A stretch of DNA of 52,999 bases from Staphylococcus pettenkoferi (GTDB taxonomy: Bacteria > Bacillota > Bacilli > Staphylococcales > Staphylococcaceae): contig NZ_PPRN01000023.1 of assembly GCF_002902685.1 (NCBI RefSeq), forward strand, positions 1 through 52,999. The letters are read 5' to 3'. Position 1 is the first letter of the stretch; each line of letters begins with the position of its first letter. This document shows positions 28,336 through 39,469 of this stretch, one piece after another. The notes beneath the pieces are model-generated. The model ran no database searches, was not told where the DNA came from, and was given only the letters and a program-made list of their open reading frames with translations. The translations under genes and the position numbers were made by a program.

Positions 28336-29435
28336 TGATTGAGAAACGTTATCTCGTATTAGAAGACGGATCATATTATGAAGGGTACCCACTCGGTTCA
28401 GATAACTTAACAATGGGTGAAATTGTATTTAACACTGCGATGACAGGTTATCAAGAAACAATTTCTGACCCATCTTATACAGGACAAATCATTACTTTTA
28501 CTTACCCGCTCATCGGTAACTATGGTATCAACCGTGATGATTTCGAAACGCTCGTGCCTAGCTTAAACGGCGTTGTAGTGAAAGAGGCGAGCAAGCATCC
28601 TAGTAACTTCCGTTCGCAAAGAACATTCCACGAAGTGCTCGTTGAATACGATATTCCAGGCATTTCTGGCGTCGATACACGTAGTATTACTCGCAAGATT
28701 AGACAATATGGTGTCTTGAAAGCTGGATTTACCGATAACAAAGATGAAATTGACTCACTCGTTGAGAAGTTGAAATCAACAGAATTACCACGTACTGAGG
28801 TACAAACAGTTTCAACGAAATCTCCTTATGTTTCTACAGGTTTCGATTTAAGTGTCGTTCTTGTAGACTTTGGTAAAAAGCAAAACATCGTACGCGAACT
28901 CAACGCGCGTGGCTGCAATGTCACTGTTGTCCCTTATGATACAACAGCTGAAGAGATTAAACGCATGTCTCCGGATGGTGTCATGTTATCTAACGGCCCA
29001 GGGGACCCAGAAGAAGTGAAAGTAGCGATTGAGATGATTAAAGGCATCTTAGGCGAAATTCCATTCTTTGGTATTTGTCTTGGACATCAACTCTTCGCCT
29101 TATCTCAAGGTGCAACATCATTCAAGATGAAATTCGGACATAGAGGTGCGAACCACCCGGTTAAAGACTTGAAGACAGGTAAAGTCGCATTAACAAGTCA
29201 GAACCACGGTTACTCTATAGATAAAGATTCTTTAGAGAATACAGATTTAGAAGTGACACACATCGCGATTAACGACAATACAGTTGAAGGTTTACGTCAC
29301 AAGACATTACCTGCATTCTCAGTTCAATATCACCCTGAGGCATCACCAGGACCAACAGATTCAAACTACTTATTTGATGAATTTATCGATATGATGAATC
29401 AATTTAAAGAAAAGGAGCGTCATACTCATGCCTAA
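28335..29435 (+). CDS. carA: Carbamoyl-phosphate synthase small (glutaminase) subunit
   Basis: Releases ammonia from glutamine for carbamoyl phosphate synthesis by CarB. It has 366 residues: the N-terminal CPS small-chain domain and a class I glutaminase domain with Cys248 in [10 protein letters not shown], and the His/Glu pair in [10 protein letters not shown] near 313-317. It overlaps pyrC by one base and carB by eight. Being within the pyr operon it is the pyrimidine-regulated form (PyrAA). Confidence 0.97.
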   Translation: MIEKRYLVLEDGSYYEGYPLGSDNLTMGEIVFNTAMTGYQETISDPSYTGQIITFTYPLIGNYGINRDDFETLVPSLNGVVVKEASKHPSNFRSQRTFHEVLVEYDIPGISGVDTRSITRKIRQYGVLKAGFTDNKDEIDSLVEKLKSTELPRTEVQTVSTKSPYVSTGFDLSVVLVDFGKKQNIVRELNARGCNVTVVPYDTTAEEIKRMSPDGVMLSNGPGDPEEVKVAIEMIKGILGEIPFFGICLGHQLFALSQGATSFKMKFGHRGANHPVKDLKTGKVALTSQNHGYSIDKDSLENTDLEVTHIAINDNTVEGLRHKTLPAFSVQYHPEASPGPTDSNYLFDEFIDMMNQFKEKERHTHA

Positions 29436-32400
29436 ACGTAAAGATATAGAAACAATTCTTGTCGTTGGATCAGGACCGATCATCATCGGTCAAGCAGCAG
29501 AATTTGACTACGCAGGAACACAAGCATGTCTTGCCTTGAAAGAAGAAGGCTACCGTGTCATCTTAGTCAACTCTAACCCTGCGACAATTATGACGGATAA
29601 AGAAATTGCGGACGAAGTATATATCGAGCCGTTAACACACGATTTTATCGCACGCATCATCCGCAAAGAACAACCAGACGCTTTACTACCAACATTAGGT
29701 GGACAAACAGGTCTCAATATGGCAATTCAACTCCACGACAGTGGTGTACTTGAGGCAAATGGTGTGACGTTACTCGGTACACGTTTAGAGTCAATTCAAC
29801 AAGCAGAAGACAGAGAGCAATTCAGAAGCTTGATGAACGATTTAGATGTACCCGTACCTGAAAGTGACATCGTTAATACCGTAGAACAAGCCTTTACTTT
29901 TAAAGAACAAGTGGGTTATCCACTCATCGTACGCCCAGCCTTCACAATGGGTGGAACTGGTGGCGGTATTTGCCATAACGATGAAGAGTTACGTGAAGTG
30001 GTTTCTAATGGACTTCACTACAGCCCAGCCACACAATGTTTAATTGAGAAATCAATCGCAGGTTACAAAGAGATCGAATACGAAGTTATGCGCGATAAGA
30101 ATGACAACGCGATTGTTGTATGTAACATGGAGAATATTGACCCAGTGGGTATCCACACTGGTGACTCAGTCGTAGTGGCACCAAGTCAAACGCTTTCTGA
30201 CGTTGAATATCAAATGTTACGTGACGTGTCATTGAAAGTCATTCGCGCGTTAGGTATTGAAGGGGGTTGTAACGTTCAGCTCGCTTTAGATCCGGATTCA
30301 ATGCAATACTACATCATCGAGGTTAACCCTCGTGTATCTCGTTCATCAGCACTTGCATCTAAAGCGACAGGTTATCCAATTGCGAAACTTGCGGCCAAGA
30401 TCGCTGTAGGACTAACTCTAGATGAAATGTTAAACCCAATCACTGGAACATCTTATGCAGCGTTTGAACCTGCGTTAGACTACGTGATTTCTAAGATTCC
30501 TCGTTTCCCATTCGATAAATTTGAAAAAGGTGAACGTGTCCTCGGTACGCAAATGAAAGCGACAGGGGAAGTTATGGCGATCGGTCGTACTTACGAAGAA
30601 TCATTATTAAAAGCGATCCGTTCGTTAGAATATGGCGTACACCACTTAGGTTTACCAAATGGTGAAAGCTATAGCCTAGATTACATTAAACAACGTATTC
30701 AAGATCAAGACGATGAGCGTCTCTTCTTCATTGGAGAAGCGATTCGCCGTGGTACAACATTAGAAGAAATCCATGAAATGACGATGATTGACTACTTCTT
30801 CCTAAATAAATTCCAACAAATCATCGACATTGAACATGACTTGAAAGAACATAAAGGCGACGTGGACTACGTTCAATATGCGAAGAACTACGGCTTTAGT
30901 GACCGTGTGATTGCCCACCGCTTCGACATGACAGAAGATGAAGTTTATCAACTACGTAAAGATAACGGTATTACACCTGTTTATAAAATGGTTGATACTT
31001 GTGCGGCTGAATTTGAATCTACTACACCATACTATTACGGTACTTACGAACAAGAGAACGAATCTATCGTTACGGATAAAGAGAAAATCTTAGTACTTGG
31101 TTCTGGTCCGATTCGTATCGGTCAAGGTGTAGAATTCGACTATGCGACAGTACACGCTGTATGGGCAATTCAAAATGCTGGATACGAAGCAATCATTGTA
31201 AACAACAACCCTGAAACGGTTTCTACTGACTTTTCAATCTCAGACAAGCTCTACTTCGAACCACTTACTGAAGAAGATGTCATGAACATCATCGATTTAG
31301 AGCAACCTAAAGGCGTTGTCGTTCAATTCGGTGGTCAAACAGCAATCAACTTAGCTGACAAACTAGCTAAACACGGTGTCAATATCTTAGGTACAACGCT
31401 CGAAGACCTTAACCGTGCAGAAGATAGAAAGGAATTCGAAGCGCTACTTCACACAATCGACGTACCGCAACCTAAAGGTAAGACGGCGACTTCTCCAGAA
31501 GGTGCCTTAGAGAACGCGCGTGAAATCGGCTATCCAGTTGTCGTTCGCCCATCCTATGTACTCGGTGGACGTGCGATGGAAATCGTTAATAGTGATGACG
31601 AATTGAAGAACTACATGAACCAAGCGGTTAAAGCAAGTCCAGATCATCCAGTGTTAATCGACCGTTATCTTACAGGTAAAGAAATTGAGGTCGATGCAAT
31701 TTCAGACGGTGAGACAGTGATTATCCCAGGTATCATGGAACACATCGAACGTGCAGGTGTTCACTCTGGTGACTCTATCGCAGTTTATCCACCTCAAACT
31801 TTAACGCAAGAAGAAGTGGATACGCTTGAAGATTACACAATGCGTTTAGCGAAAGGCCTTAATATCGTGGGTCTGATTAATATTCAATTCGTTATCGCAC
31901 ATGATGGCGTCTATGTGCTAGAGGTTAACCCTCGTTCAAGCCGTACAGTGCCGTTCTTGAGTAAAATTACTGGCATTCAAATGGCACAACTTGCAATGCG
32001 TGGTGTAATGGGCGAGAACCTGCAAGAATTAGGTTACAAACCAGGTATTCAACCACACAGTGAAGGTGTCTTCGTTAAAGCACCAGTCTTCAGTTTTAAT
32101 AAACTGAAAAACGTTGATATTACGCTTGGACCTGAAATGAAATCTACAGGTGAGGTCATGGGTAAAGACTTAACGATGGAAAAAGCATTGTTTAAAGCGC
32201 TCACAGCTAGTGGTGTGGAAGTGAAAGACCACGGTACAGTTCTCATGACGGTTAGCGATAAAGATAAAGAAGAAATTGTCGATATCGCGCGTCGCTTAAA
32301 CGAAGTAGGTTACAGAATTCTTGCGACTGAAGGTACAGCACACAAACTTAACGAGAACAATGTGCCCGCACAAGTCGTAGGTAAAATTGGTCGTGAAGAC

Positions 32401-32601
32401 GATATCTTAACTCAAATTCAGAACAATAAAGTTCAAATTGTAATCAATACGATGACAAAAGGTAAAGAAGTTGAAAGAGACGGTTTCCAAATCCGCAGAA
32501 CTTCTGTAGAAAATGGTGTGCCATGTCTCACTTCTCTTGATACTGCAAACGCCTTAACGAATGTCATTGAAAGCATGACATTTACAATGAGAACAATGTA
32601 A
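29428..32601 (+). CDS. carB: Carbamoyl-phosphate synthase large subunit
   Basis: Makes carbamoyl phosphate from bicarbonate, ammonia and two ATP. The 1057 residues contain two homologous ATP-grasp halves, each opening with a GSGPIxIGQ motif (about 13-21 and 557-565), a central oligomerisation part (about 400-550), and the C-terminal MGS-type allosteric domain (about 930-1057) bound by UMP/PRPP in relatives. It overlaps carA, so the two subunits are co-translated. Confidence 0.98.
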   Translation: MPKRKDIETILVVGSGPIIIGQAAEFDYAGTQACLALKEEGYRVILVNSNPATIMTDKEIADEVYIEPLTHDFIARIIRKEQPDALLPTLGGQTGLNMAIQLHDSGVLEANGVTLLGTRLESIQQAEDREQFRSLMNDLDVPVPESDIVNTVEQAFTFKEQVGYPLIVRPAFTMGGTGGGICHNDEELREVVSNGLHYSPATQCLIEKSIAGYKEIEYEVMRDKNDNAIVVCNMENIDPVGIHTGDSVVVAPSQTLSDVEYQMLRDVSLKVIRALGIEGGCNVQLALDPDSMQYYIIEVNPRVSRSSALASKATGYPIAKLAAKIAVGLTLDEMLNPITGTSYAAFEPALDYVISKIPRFPFDKFEKGERVLGTQMKATGEVMAIGRTYEESLLKAIRSLEYGVHHLGLPNGESYSLDYIKQRIQDQDDERLFFIGEAIRRGTTLEEIHEMTMIDYFFLNKFQQIIDIEHDLKEHKGDVDYVQYAKNYGFSDRVIAHRFDMTEDEVYQLRKDNGITPVYKMVDTCAAEFESTTPYYYGTYEQENESIVTDKEKILVLGSGPIRIGQGVEFDYATVHAVWAIQNAGYEAIIVNNNPETVSTDFSISDKLYFEPLTEEDVMNIIDLEQPKGVVVQFGGQTAINLADKLAKHGVNILGTTLEDLNRAEDRKEFEALLHTIDVPQPKGKTATSPEGALENAREIGYPVVVRPSYVLGGRAMEIVNSDDELKNYMNQAVKASPDHPVLIDRYLTGKEIEVDAISDGETVIIPGIMEHIERAGVHSGDSIAVYPPQTLTQEEVDTLEDYTMRLAKGLNIVGLINIQFVIAHDGVYVLEVNPRSSRTVPFLSKITGIQMAQLAMRGVMGENLQELGYKPGIQPHSEGVFVKAPVFSFNKLKNVDITLGPEMKSTGEVMGKDLTMEKALFKALTASGVEVKDHGTVLMTVSDKDKEEIVDIARRLNEVGYRILATEGTAHKLNENNVPAQVVGKIGREDDILTQIQNNKVQIVINTMTKGKEVERDGFQIRRTSVENGVPCLTSLDTANALTNVIESMTFTMRTM

Positions 32602-32640
32602 TCTTATGGAAGAAGTAAAAGGTCTATGATTTTTGACTAT

Positions 32641-32692
32641 TGAGTAATGGGAGGTCGATGGGGTTAACATCAACCTCTCTATACTCATTTTA
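32641..32692 (+). terminator. Stable hairpin in the carB-pyrF gap (terminator or attenuator)
   Basis: Three stacked stems: GAGTA/TACTC (32642-32646 with 32682-32686), GGGAGGT/ACCTCTC (32649-32655 with 32673-32679) and GATG/CATC (32657-32660 with 32668-32671), followed by ATTTTA. The T-run is weak. The rest of the 214-base gap contains no ORF, and the SD GAGGTGG lies before pyrF. Confidence 0.6.
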
Positions 32693-32815
32693 CTCATCAC
32701 GAACTGAAAGCGATGTATGAGTTTAAGAATGATAAGCTCAATGTGATTGTGATATTATCTTAAACTTTTCTAAACAATACACACTATTAAGTGAAAAACT
32801 GAGGTGGATTAATCA

Positions 32816-33508
32816 GTGGAAACTTTGCCAATTATCGCTTTAGATTTCGAATCTAAAGAGAAAGTAGACCAATTCTTGGATTTATTCGATGAGCCACTTT
32901 ACGTCAAAGTCGGCATGGAATTGTTCTATCAAACAGGCCCAGAACTCATATCAGACATCAAAGCGCGTGGTCACCGCATTTTCCTAGATTTAAAGCTTCA
33001 CGACATACCTAATACAGTAGGTAAAGCGATGGAAGGACTAGCGAAATTAGAGGTCGACATGGTCAATGTGCATGCAGCGGGGGGCACAGTAATGATGCAC
33101 CGTGCATTAGAAGGCTTAAGAAAGCATAACCCCGATACGAAACTCATCGCTGTGACACAGTTGACTTCAACGACGGAAGAGATGTTACATGACGAGCAGA
33201 ACATTCAAACATCAATTGAAGATGCCGTCTTAAACTATGCGCAACTTGCACAACAAGCACAGTTAGATGGCGTCGTATGCTCACCGTTAGAAGCGGAATT
33301 ATTAACACAGCATTTAGGTTCAGATTTCTTAAAAGTCACACCAGGTATACGTCCGAAAGATGCGCAAACAAATGATCAGAAGCGCATCACTACGCCTGAA
33401 GAAGCAAAGACAAATGGCTCTACACATATTGTAGTAGGCCGTCCTATTACACAAAGTGACAATCCGGTAGAAAGCTATCACAAAATCAAAGAAAGTTGGT
33501 GCAACTAA
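32816..33508 (+). CDS. pyrF: Orotidine 5'-phosphate decarboxylase
   Basis: Last step to UMP. A 230-residue TIM barrel. The catalytic motif [11 protein letters not shown] has Asp58, Lys60 and Asp63; Asp10 lies in the IALDF strand. Phosphate binding is by VGRPITQS near the C-terminus. The start codon is GTG 32816, following GAGGTGG. It is followed one base later by pyrE. Confidence 0.97.
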   Translation: METLPIIALDFESKEKVDQFLDLFDEPLYVKVGMELFYQTGPELISDIKARGHRIFLDLKLHDIPNTVGKAMEGLAKLEVDMVNVHAAGGTVMMHRALEGLRKHNPDTKLIAVTQLTSTTEEMLHDEQNIQTSIEDAVLNYAQLAQQAQLDGVVCSPLEAELLTQHLGSDFLKVTPGIRPKDAQTNDQKRITTPEEAKTNGSTHIVVGRPITQSDNPVESYHKIKESWCN

Positions 33509-33509
33509 C

Positions 33510-34118
33510 ATGGCAAGATCGATTGCAGAATCTTTATTAGATATCGAAGCGGTATCACTCTCACCAAACGATCGCTTCACTTGGAGTTCAGGTATCAAAT
33601 CACCCATCTATTGCGATAATCGCGTGACGCTTGGCTATCCTAAAGTCCGCCGTCAAATTCGCGATGGTTTAGCAGCATTAATTCGTGAACACTTTGGTGA
33701 CGTTGAAATCGTGTCTGGTACAGCGACTGCAGGTATTCCACACGCAGCATACATTTCAGAAGAGCTAGATTTACCGATGAACTATGTTCGCTCTAAGAGT
33801 AAAAGTCATGGGAAACAGAATCAAATCGAAGGTGCGAATAGCCAAGGTAAGAAAGTTGTTGTCGTTGAAGATTTAATTTCTACAGGTGGTTCTTCAATCA
33901 CCGCTGTAGATGCATTGAAAGAAAGTGGTGCAGAAGTACTTGGTGTGGTAGCCATCTTTACTTATGGCTTGAAGAAAGCGACAGAAACATTTGAAACAGC
34001 TAACGTACCTTTCTATACGTTAAGTGATTATAATGAACTCATTGAAGTAGCAGAAGAAAGAGGCGTTATTACGAAAGAAGATATCGATACACTTGTTGAG
34101 TGGCGCGATAATTTATAA
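33510..34118 (+). CDS. pyrE: Orotate phosphoribosyltransferase
   Basis: Joins orotate and PRPP to OMP. It has 202 residues. The PRPP-binding motif is [14 protein letters not shown] (about 112-125), and the flexible catalytic loop with [13 protein letters not shown] lies just before. No strong SD is visible ahead of ATG 33510, so translation probably depends on coupling with pyrF, which ends one base upstream. It is the last gene of the pyr operon. Confidence 0.97.
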   Translation: MARSIAESLLDIEAVSLSPNDRFTWSSGIKSPIYCDNRVTLGYPKVRRQIRDGLAALIREHFGDVEIVSGTATAGIPHAAYISEELDLPMNYVRSKSKSHGKQNQIEGANSQGKKVVVVEDLISTGGSSITAVDALKESGAEVLGVVAIFTYGLKKATETFETANVPFYTLSDYNELIEVAEERGVITKEDIDTLVEWRDNL

Positions 34119-34130
34119 ATTGATAGTAAA

Positions 34131-34185
34131 AAATAATCCTGTGTTGACGTACTTGATGCGACGCAACACAGGATTATTTGTATTT
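34131..34185 (+). terminator. Terminator of the pyr operon (bidirectional)
   Basis: A perfect 16-bp stem, AAATAATCCTGTGTTG (34131-34146) with CAACACAGGATTATTT (34164-34179). Runs of T or A on both sides allow it to serve pyrE and the small minus-strand gene at 34194-34277. Confidence 0.88.
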
Positions 34186-34193
34186 CAGTTATA

Positions 34194-34277
34194 TTAACGA
34201 ATAAACATTTTAATCAGTAACCAACCTACCAATAATACGACAAAGAAGACGAGTAATGGAATAAGCACGTATGTCAT
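34194..34277 (-). CDS. 27-residue hydrophobic membrane peptide
   Basis: On the minus strand a strong SD, GTGGAGG, lies 7 bases before an ATG at 34277. The 27-codon frame ends at TAA (34194-34196). The product is MTYVLIPLLVFFVVLLVGWL followed by LIKMFIR: one membrane helix with a short basic end, giving an inside-positive C-terminus. It has its own terminator (the perfect stem 34131-34179, shared with pyrE). I do not know a family for it. The good SD, the uninterrupted hydrophobic helix and the placed terminator argue that it is real. Functions of such peptides range from regulators of membrane proteins to type I toxins; nothing here decides. Confidence 0.6.
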   Translation of the reverse strand: MTYVLIPLLVFFVVLLVGWLLIKMFIR

Positions 34278-34477
34278 AAATTACCTCCACGTATTTTTAA
34301 TCTATTTTAACAAAATAATGTGACTTAGGAAATGTCGGAGTTGTAGTAGTAGGCCAGGAAGACTAAGGTGCTACGCTCGCCTACGCGTGGATCATGCGCC
34401 AAGCTCGTGATATGTTACAATGAGTAAAGATGATTTAACCGAGAGTAATGGAACGGTTGAAAAGAGGAGGATAACGG

Positions 34478-34885
34478 ATGAGTATACCTAAAGTGACTAC
34501 GTTTATGATGTTTAATGGTCAAGCTGAAGAAGCGATACGTACATACGTAGAAGCTTTCGATGATGCAGAAATTCTCGCAATGCGTCGTTATAGTGAAGAA
34601 GATGACGCGCCGACAGATTATTTACAACATGCGATCTTTCGATTGAAAGACCAAGTATTGATGGCGATTGACAATGTGAATGGCATGGATATTGAAATGA
34701 ATCCAGCGATGTCACTATATGTCACTGTTGATACGGCGATGGAAATGGAACGTTTATTTAGTAAGTTGAAGAATCAAGGTGCCATCTTAATGCCGAAGAC
34801 AGAAATGCCACCGTTCAGAGAGTTTGCATGGGTGCAAGATCGTTTCGGTGTGAACTGGCAATTAGCTTTACCTGAGAAACAATAG
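34478..34885 (+). CDS. VOC-superfamily protein, PhnB-like
   Basis: A 135-residue glyoxalase/bleomycin-resistance-fold (VOC) protein of the PhnB-like group, recognised by the N-terminal VTTFMMFNGQAEEAIRTYVE, the central QVLMAIDN and the C-terminal WVQDRFGVNWQLA. The function is unknown; the group includes metal-dependent enzymes and inactive members. GAGGAGG precedes ATG 34478. The 200 bases upstream (34278-34477) carry no other ORF. It is a single gene between two terminators. Confidence 0.88.
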   Translation: MSIPKVTTFMMFNGQAEEAIRTYVEAFDDAEILAMRRYSEEDDAPTDYLQHAIFRLKDQVLMAIDNVNGMDIEMNPAMSLYVTVDTAMEMERLFSKLKNQGAILMPKTEMPPFREFAWVQDRFGVNWQLALPEKQ

Positions 34886-34910
34886 CTTTCGACGAGAATG
34901 AGGTACATTA

Positions 34911-34970
34911 AAAAGACCCAGCCGATAAAGTAGGATACGACGTCCTTACTTTGTTCGGCTGGGGTATTTA
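34911..34970 (+). terminator. Terminator between the VOC gene and rqcH (bidirectional)
   Basis: CCCAGCCGA (34917-34925) pairs with TCGGCTGGG (34955-34963), extended by AAAGTA/TACTTT inside. T- and A-runs flank it on both sides, fitting the convergent genes. Confidence 0.85.
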
Positions 34971-35062
34971 CGTTTATAAAAGGATATTGCTATTGCATTA
35001 CTTACTAACGCTTAATCCTGCGTGTGAAAAGATGCGTTTAGAAGATGTGCTCGGGATGATGA

Positions 35063-36766
35063 TTATTTCTCATCTATTTTCATCGCTTTAATGTGATCAT
35101 AATCAGGCGTTGCAAACAACGTTTTCTGATTGTCGTAAGTTACAAATCCTGGCTTCGCTCCTGAAGGTTTATGCACATTTTTAATTTGCGTGTAGTCTAC
35201 AGGAATTTGAGCAGAATTTCCTGCTTTAGAGAAGTAACCTGCCAACATCGCAGCTTCTTTCAACGTTTCCTCACTCGGATCGTCATTCAATATCACGACG
35301 TGTGAACCTGGAATATCTTTAGTATGGAACCACCAATGCTGTTTAGCAGCTTTCTTGTTCGTTAAATAATCGTTCTGTTTGTTATTTTTACCGACAAGCA
35401 TCGTATCTCCATCCGTAGAACGATAGTGTTGCAACTGAATTTGAGGTTTTTTCTTCTTCTTACTTTGTTTACGCGCTTTCATGTAACCTTGTTCGGCTAA
35501 CTCGTCGCGAATTTCATCAATATCATCAACCGTAATATGTACGAGTTGTTGCTCGATATTCTCGAAGTATTGAATGTTGTCTTTCGTTAACTTGATTTGG
35601 CGCTCGACTTCATATTCTCGACGTTTCAAACGATTGTATTGTTTGTAGTAATATTGCGCGTTCTCAGACGGCGATTTCGTCGGATTAAGGGGGATATCCA
35701 CTTCTTCATTCGTATAGTAGTTTAACGCCGTCACATGGTCGTCGCCTTGATGGATGCGATAAATATTTGCCGTAATGAGTTCCCCGTAAAGTTGTTCGCG
35801 ATCTTTATCTTTCGCACTTTCAGATTCTTGCATGAGTTTACCTAATTTATGTTGATTCTTCTGCACTTGTTGTTGCACGAAACGTACGAGGTCATTCGCG
35901 CGTTGTTTCACACGTTCTCTTTCACCACGTGCTTCATAATAGCGATCAAGTAGTTGATGTAAGGAGTCATAGATGACCGCATCGTCGTCAAACTGTTCCA
36001 GTTTCATAAAGTAGAAATCTTCTTTTCCCGTTTCATGATTTTTATGGAAAATGGGAGTTTCTGGCCCCTCTGTTTCAGCGAGTACTTCAGCAAAAGCTTC
36101 AGGTAAGGTTTCAGTTGTCATAAATTGCTTGCGATTGACGATTTCATTCGTGATGAGCGGGCTAAATCCTTCAAAGGTATGAAGTAACTGTCGAGCAATT
36201 TTACCACTATTAAAATCAATATATTGATTTACTTGATCAGCGGAAATCTCGTAAGGGTTCAACTTGTCCTGCGTCGGCGGCGTTTCATACTTAAAGCCAG
36301 GCATGACAGTACGATACTGGTTGGTATTTGGCGTGAGATGTTTAAAACCTTCGATAATCTTACGGTCATCATCGACAATAATAAGGTTACTGTGTTTACC
36401 CATAATTTCTAGTATGACAGTGCGGTAAATCGTATCGCCTATTTCATCTTTACTTTCAATATCTATTTCAACACGGCGGTCATTACCGATTTGACGAATG
36501 GCTTGCACAAATCCACCTTCTAAGTGCTTACGAAAGACGCGCGCAAACATAGGTGGGTCAAAGGGATTGTCGTATTTCTTCTCAGTGATATGCATGCGAG
36601 AGAAGCTAGGGTGGATTGACAATAAGAGTTGATGATTCTTACGTTGTTGGCGAATCACCATGATGATCGTGTCATTCTCAGGTTGATTGATTTTATGAAT
36701 GCGACCACCGATTAGAAATTGTAAGTCTGCTACCATTTTCTTGGTAAATAAACCATCATATGCCAT
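35063..36766 (-). CDS. rqcH: Ribosome quality control factor RqcH (NFACT/FbpA family)
   Basis: Rqc2/NEMF homolog that binds stalled 50S subunits and recruits tRNA-Ala to add C-terminal alanine tails. From ATG 36766 it has 567 residues: the NFACT-N domain (about 1-170) with NDRR at 95-98, whose Asp96-Arg97 correspond to the D97/R98 pair needed in B. subtilis RqcH; HhH and long coiled-coil arms (about 270-430); and the NFACT-R domain with VGKNNKQND...KQHWWFHTKDIPGSHV (about 445-485). ATG 36775, in the same frame, abuts the SD AAAGTGG; ATG 36766 is 9 bases away and gives the family start MAYDGLFTKK. Older annotations call it fibronectin-binding protein FbpA. Confidence 0.94.
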   Translation of the reverse strand: MAYDGLFTKKMVADLQFLIGGRIHKINQPENDTIIMVIRQQRKNHQLLLSIHPSFSRMHITEKKYDNPFDPPMFARVFRKHLEGGFVQAIRQIGNDRRVEIDIESKDEIGDTIYRTVILEIMGKHSNLIIVDDDRKIIEGFKHLTPNTNQYRTVMPGFKYETPPTQDKLNPYEISADQVNQYIDFNSGKIARQLLHTFEGFSPLITNEIVNRKQFMTTETLPEAFAEVLAETEGPETPIFHKNHETGKEDFYFMKLEQFDDDAVIYDSLHQLLDRYYEARGERERVKQRANDLVRFVQQQVQKNQHKLGKLMQESESAKDKDREQLYGELITANIYRIHQGDDHVTALNYYTNEEVDIPLNPTKSPSENAQYYYKQYNRLKRREYEVERQIKLTKDNIQYFENIEQQLVHITVDDIDEIRDELAEQGYMKARKQSKKKKKPQIQLQHYRSTDGDTMLVGKNNKQNDYLTNKKAAKQHWWFHTKDIPGSHVVILNDDPSEETLKEAAMLAGYFSKAGNSAQIPVDYTQIKNVHKPSGAKPGFVTYDNQKTLFATPDYDHIKAMKIDEK

Positions 36767-36919
36767 GTGTATCATCCACTTTCTATAATTTTAGTGAACT
36801 CATTGTAACATGAGATGTGAGGTGGGCATAGGAGAAGATTTGTCTACGGACGCTATACAATTAAATAGGGAGTATGGTATCATATTGTAATAATAGAAGA
36901 ATAGCTAGAAAGGTCGTAA

Positions 36920-37545
<626 letters not shown>

Positions 37546-37546
<1 letters not shown>

Positions 37547-37758
37547 TGTTATACCCTGCATTAAATGATTTAACTAACCAAGTTCGTTCTAAATACTTAA
37601 TCGCAACAACAGCTGCGAAACGTGCAAGAGAGTTAGAAGACAAACCTGAAAGTACTTTATTAGATAATTACAAATCTGTTAAAACAGTAGGTAAAGCGCT
37701 TGAAGAAATTGCAGATGGTAACGTTTACCCTAACGGTACAATTGATCGTGACGAATAA
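37546..37758 (+). CDS. rpoZ: DNA-directed RNA polymerase omega subunit
   Basis: A 70-residue omega subunit that supports beta' folding and assembly. The conserved KYLIATTAAKRARELED segment (about 16-32) is clear. The start ATG overlaps the gmk stop (TAATG), and the SD AATTGGAGG lies in the end of gmk. It is in the standard gmk-rpoZ-coaBC-priA order. Confidence 0.95.
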
Positions 37759-37845
37759 AGCGTAAGCTCATACTTCTGAGTATAAATATATGAGAGATGT
37801 ACCATGACAACATTAATTTGTGTCATTTCATAGCGTATGCGAAAT

Positions 37846-37919
37846 CTGCAACATTGGGCAGAATAGAATGAGAGCTTTTCATTTGTGCTCAAGTCAATGT
37901 TGTAGGTTTTTCGTTTTTT
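37846..37919 (+). terminator. Terminator of gmk-rpoZ
   Basis: CTGCAACATTG (37846-37856) pairs with CAATGTTGTAG (37895-37905), followed by GTTTTTCGTTTTTT. The loop of about 38 bases is long. Confidence 0.75.
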
Positions 37920-38016
37920 AAAAGGAGAATAAGAGGGCTGAAGTAAGCCATCTTAACTTTTGTATGAAAGTGTTACGACGAGTGAGATGATAACCACAGT
38001 CTGTCATGTAATGAGC

Positions 38017-38078
38017 AGTACGGTAGTGTAGTTCGTGTCCAAGTGGAAAGGACAAGCTATACTTCCGTGCTTTTTATT
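38017..38078 (+). terminator. Second terminator/attenuator upstream of coaBC
   Basis: Stacked stems: AGTACGG (38017-38023) with CCGTGCT (38065-38071), AGTGTAG (38025-38031) with CTATACT (38057-38063), TGTCC (38036-38040) with GGACA (38050-38054), then TTTTTATTTT. About 19 bp in all. Confidence 0.8.
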
Positions 38079-38245
38079 TTACCTACAAAATGGTGTATAA
38101 TGAGAGTTAAAATGACGCAGATAAACGTCGACTCATAAAGCCTCAATATTGGCATATGATGAGCTGAATTACATGCTCAAAGCGGACGTTTAAATGTCGT
38201 ACGAAGAAACGTTACGATGGAATAATTCGATGGAGGACAATAGTG

Positions 38246-39469
38246 ATGAAGAATATATTGTTGGCTGTGACAGGAGGTATTGCAGCATATAAAGCAATCG
38301 ATTTAACGAGTAAGTTAACTCAAGCTAATTACAACGTGCGGGTGATGCTTACGGATAATGCGCAAGAATTTGTACAACCTCTCGCGTTTCAAGCAATCAG
38401 TCGTAATGTCGTGTATACGAATACCTTTAAAGAAGAGAATCCTGAACAGATTCAGCATGTCGCTTTAGGTGATTGGGCGGATGCCATCGTCATTGCGCCT
38501 GCTACAGCAAATATCATTGCGAAGTTGAGTGTGGGGATTGCAGACGATATGGTCACTTCCACGTTGCTCGCTACTGAAACGCCTAAGTTTGTAGCACCTG
38601 CGATGAATGTGCATATGTATGAGAACGCTAGAACGCAACATAACATTTCCATCTTGAAAGGGGATGGCTACACGTTTATCGAGCCAGGCGATGGTTATCT
38701 TGCTTGTGGGTATGTCGCTAAAGGTCGTATGGAAGAACCGCTTCAGATCGTGGCACGCTTAAATGAGCATTTCAATTCATCTTCTCAGGAAACGGTATCT
38801 GAAACAACATCGAAGTCTCCAAGCACCTTTGTAGGCCAACATGCGCTGGTGACTGCTGGACCTACAATCGAAGAGCTTGATCCGGTGCGTTATTTGTCTA
38901 ACCGTTCTTCAGGTAAAATTGGTTACGCACTCGCTGAAACGTTAAGAGATAAAGGCGCACAGGTGACGTTAGTTTCTGGTCCTACTTCATTGCCAGACCC
39001 AGAAGGTGTCGAAGTCGTTCGTGTTGAAAGCGCGGAAGACATGTTTGAAGCGGTAAAGAAACGTTATGATAACGTGGATATCGTCTTCAAAGCAGCGGCA
39101 GTTTCAGATTACACACCGACAGAAATGTTGCCGCATAAATTGAAGAAACAAGAAGGCGAACTCAGTGTGACATTTAAACGTACGCCAGACATTTTAAAAT
39201 ACTTAGGCGAACATAAAACACACCAATATTTAGTTGGATTTGCGGCCGAAACGCGTGATATTGAGCGCTATGCGCAAGACAAATTAGAACGTAAGAATGC
39301 CGATGTCATCATTGCGAACAACGTGGGCGACCGTTCAATCGGGTTCAGTTCAGATAAAAATGACTATACGATGTACTTTAAAGATCAATCTTCAGTCGCT
39401 TTAGGTAAAAAGCCTAAGGTCGAGTTAGCGCAGCTCATTGTAGACGAATTAGAAACTAGGTGGAAATAA
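38246..39469 (+). CDS. coaBC: Bifunctional phosphopantothenoylcysteine synthetase/decarboxylase CoaBC
   Basis: Two steps of coenzyme A synthesis. It has 407 residues from ATG 38246. The N-terminal CoaC flavoprotein (about 1-180) shows VTGGIAAYK, the PAMNVHMY substrate motif and the active-site Cys in YLACGYVAKGRM. The C-terminal CoaB part shows TAGPTIEELDPVRYLSN..SSGKIG, AAVSDYTP and the lysine motif HKLKKQ. GGAGGA lies 8 bases before ATG 38246; GTG 38243 is an alternative. It is followed directly by priA. Confidence 0.96.
   Translation: MKNILLAVTGGIAAYKAIDLTSKLTQANYNVRVMLTDNAQEFVQPLAFQAISRNVVYTNTFKEENPEQIQHVALGDWADAIVIAPATANIIAKLSVGIADDMVTSTLLATETPKFVAPAMNVHMYENARTQHNISILKGDGYTFIEPGDGYLACGYVAKGRMEEPLQIVARLNEHFNSSSQETVSETTSKSPSTFVGQHALVTAGPTIEELDPVRYLSNRSSGKIGYALAETLRDKGAQVTLVSGPTSLPDPEGVEVVRVESAEDMFEAVKKRYDNVDIVFKAAAVSDYTPTEMLPHKLKKQEGELSVTFKRTPDILKYLGEHKTHQYLVGFAAETRDIERYAQDKLERKNADVIIANNVGDRSIGFSSDKNDYTMYFKDQSSVALGKKPKVELAQLIVDELETRWK

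Larger units (their letters stand above)
37759..38245 (+). other. Gene-free structured region between rpoZ and coaBC
   Basis: No supported ORF in 487 bases. In order: an ATGACA/TGTCAT hairpin (37804-37826); a terminator (37846-37919); an SD-like AAAAGGAG (about 37919-37926) with no start codon behind it; a GGCT/AGCC hairpin at about 37937-37950; a second strong terminator (38017-38078); TATAAT at 38096-38101, likely the coaBC -10; then a leader of about 140 bases with small hairpins such as GCC/GGC (about 38140-38154) and GAGC/GCTC. I recognise no known riboswitch. Confidence 0.7.

Noticed and set aside
37804..37833. Nine-codon ORF (ATG to TAG) after rpoZ as a leader peptide
   Set aside because: It coincides with a hairpin, has a poor SD and contains no run of regulatory codons.
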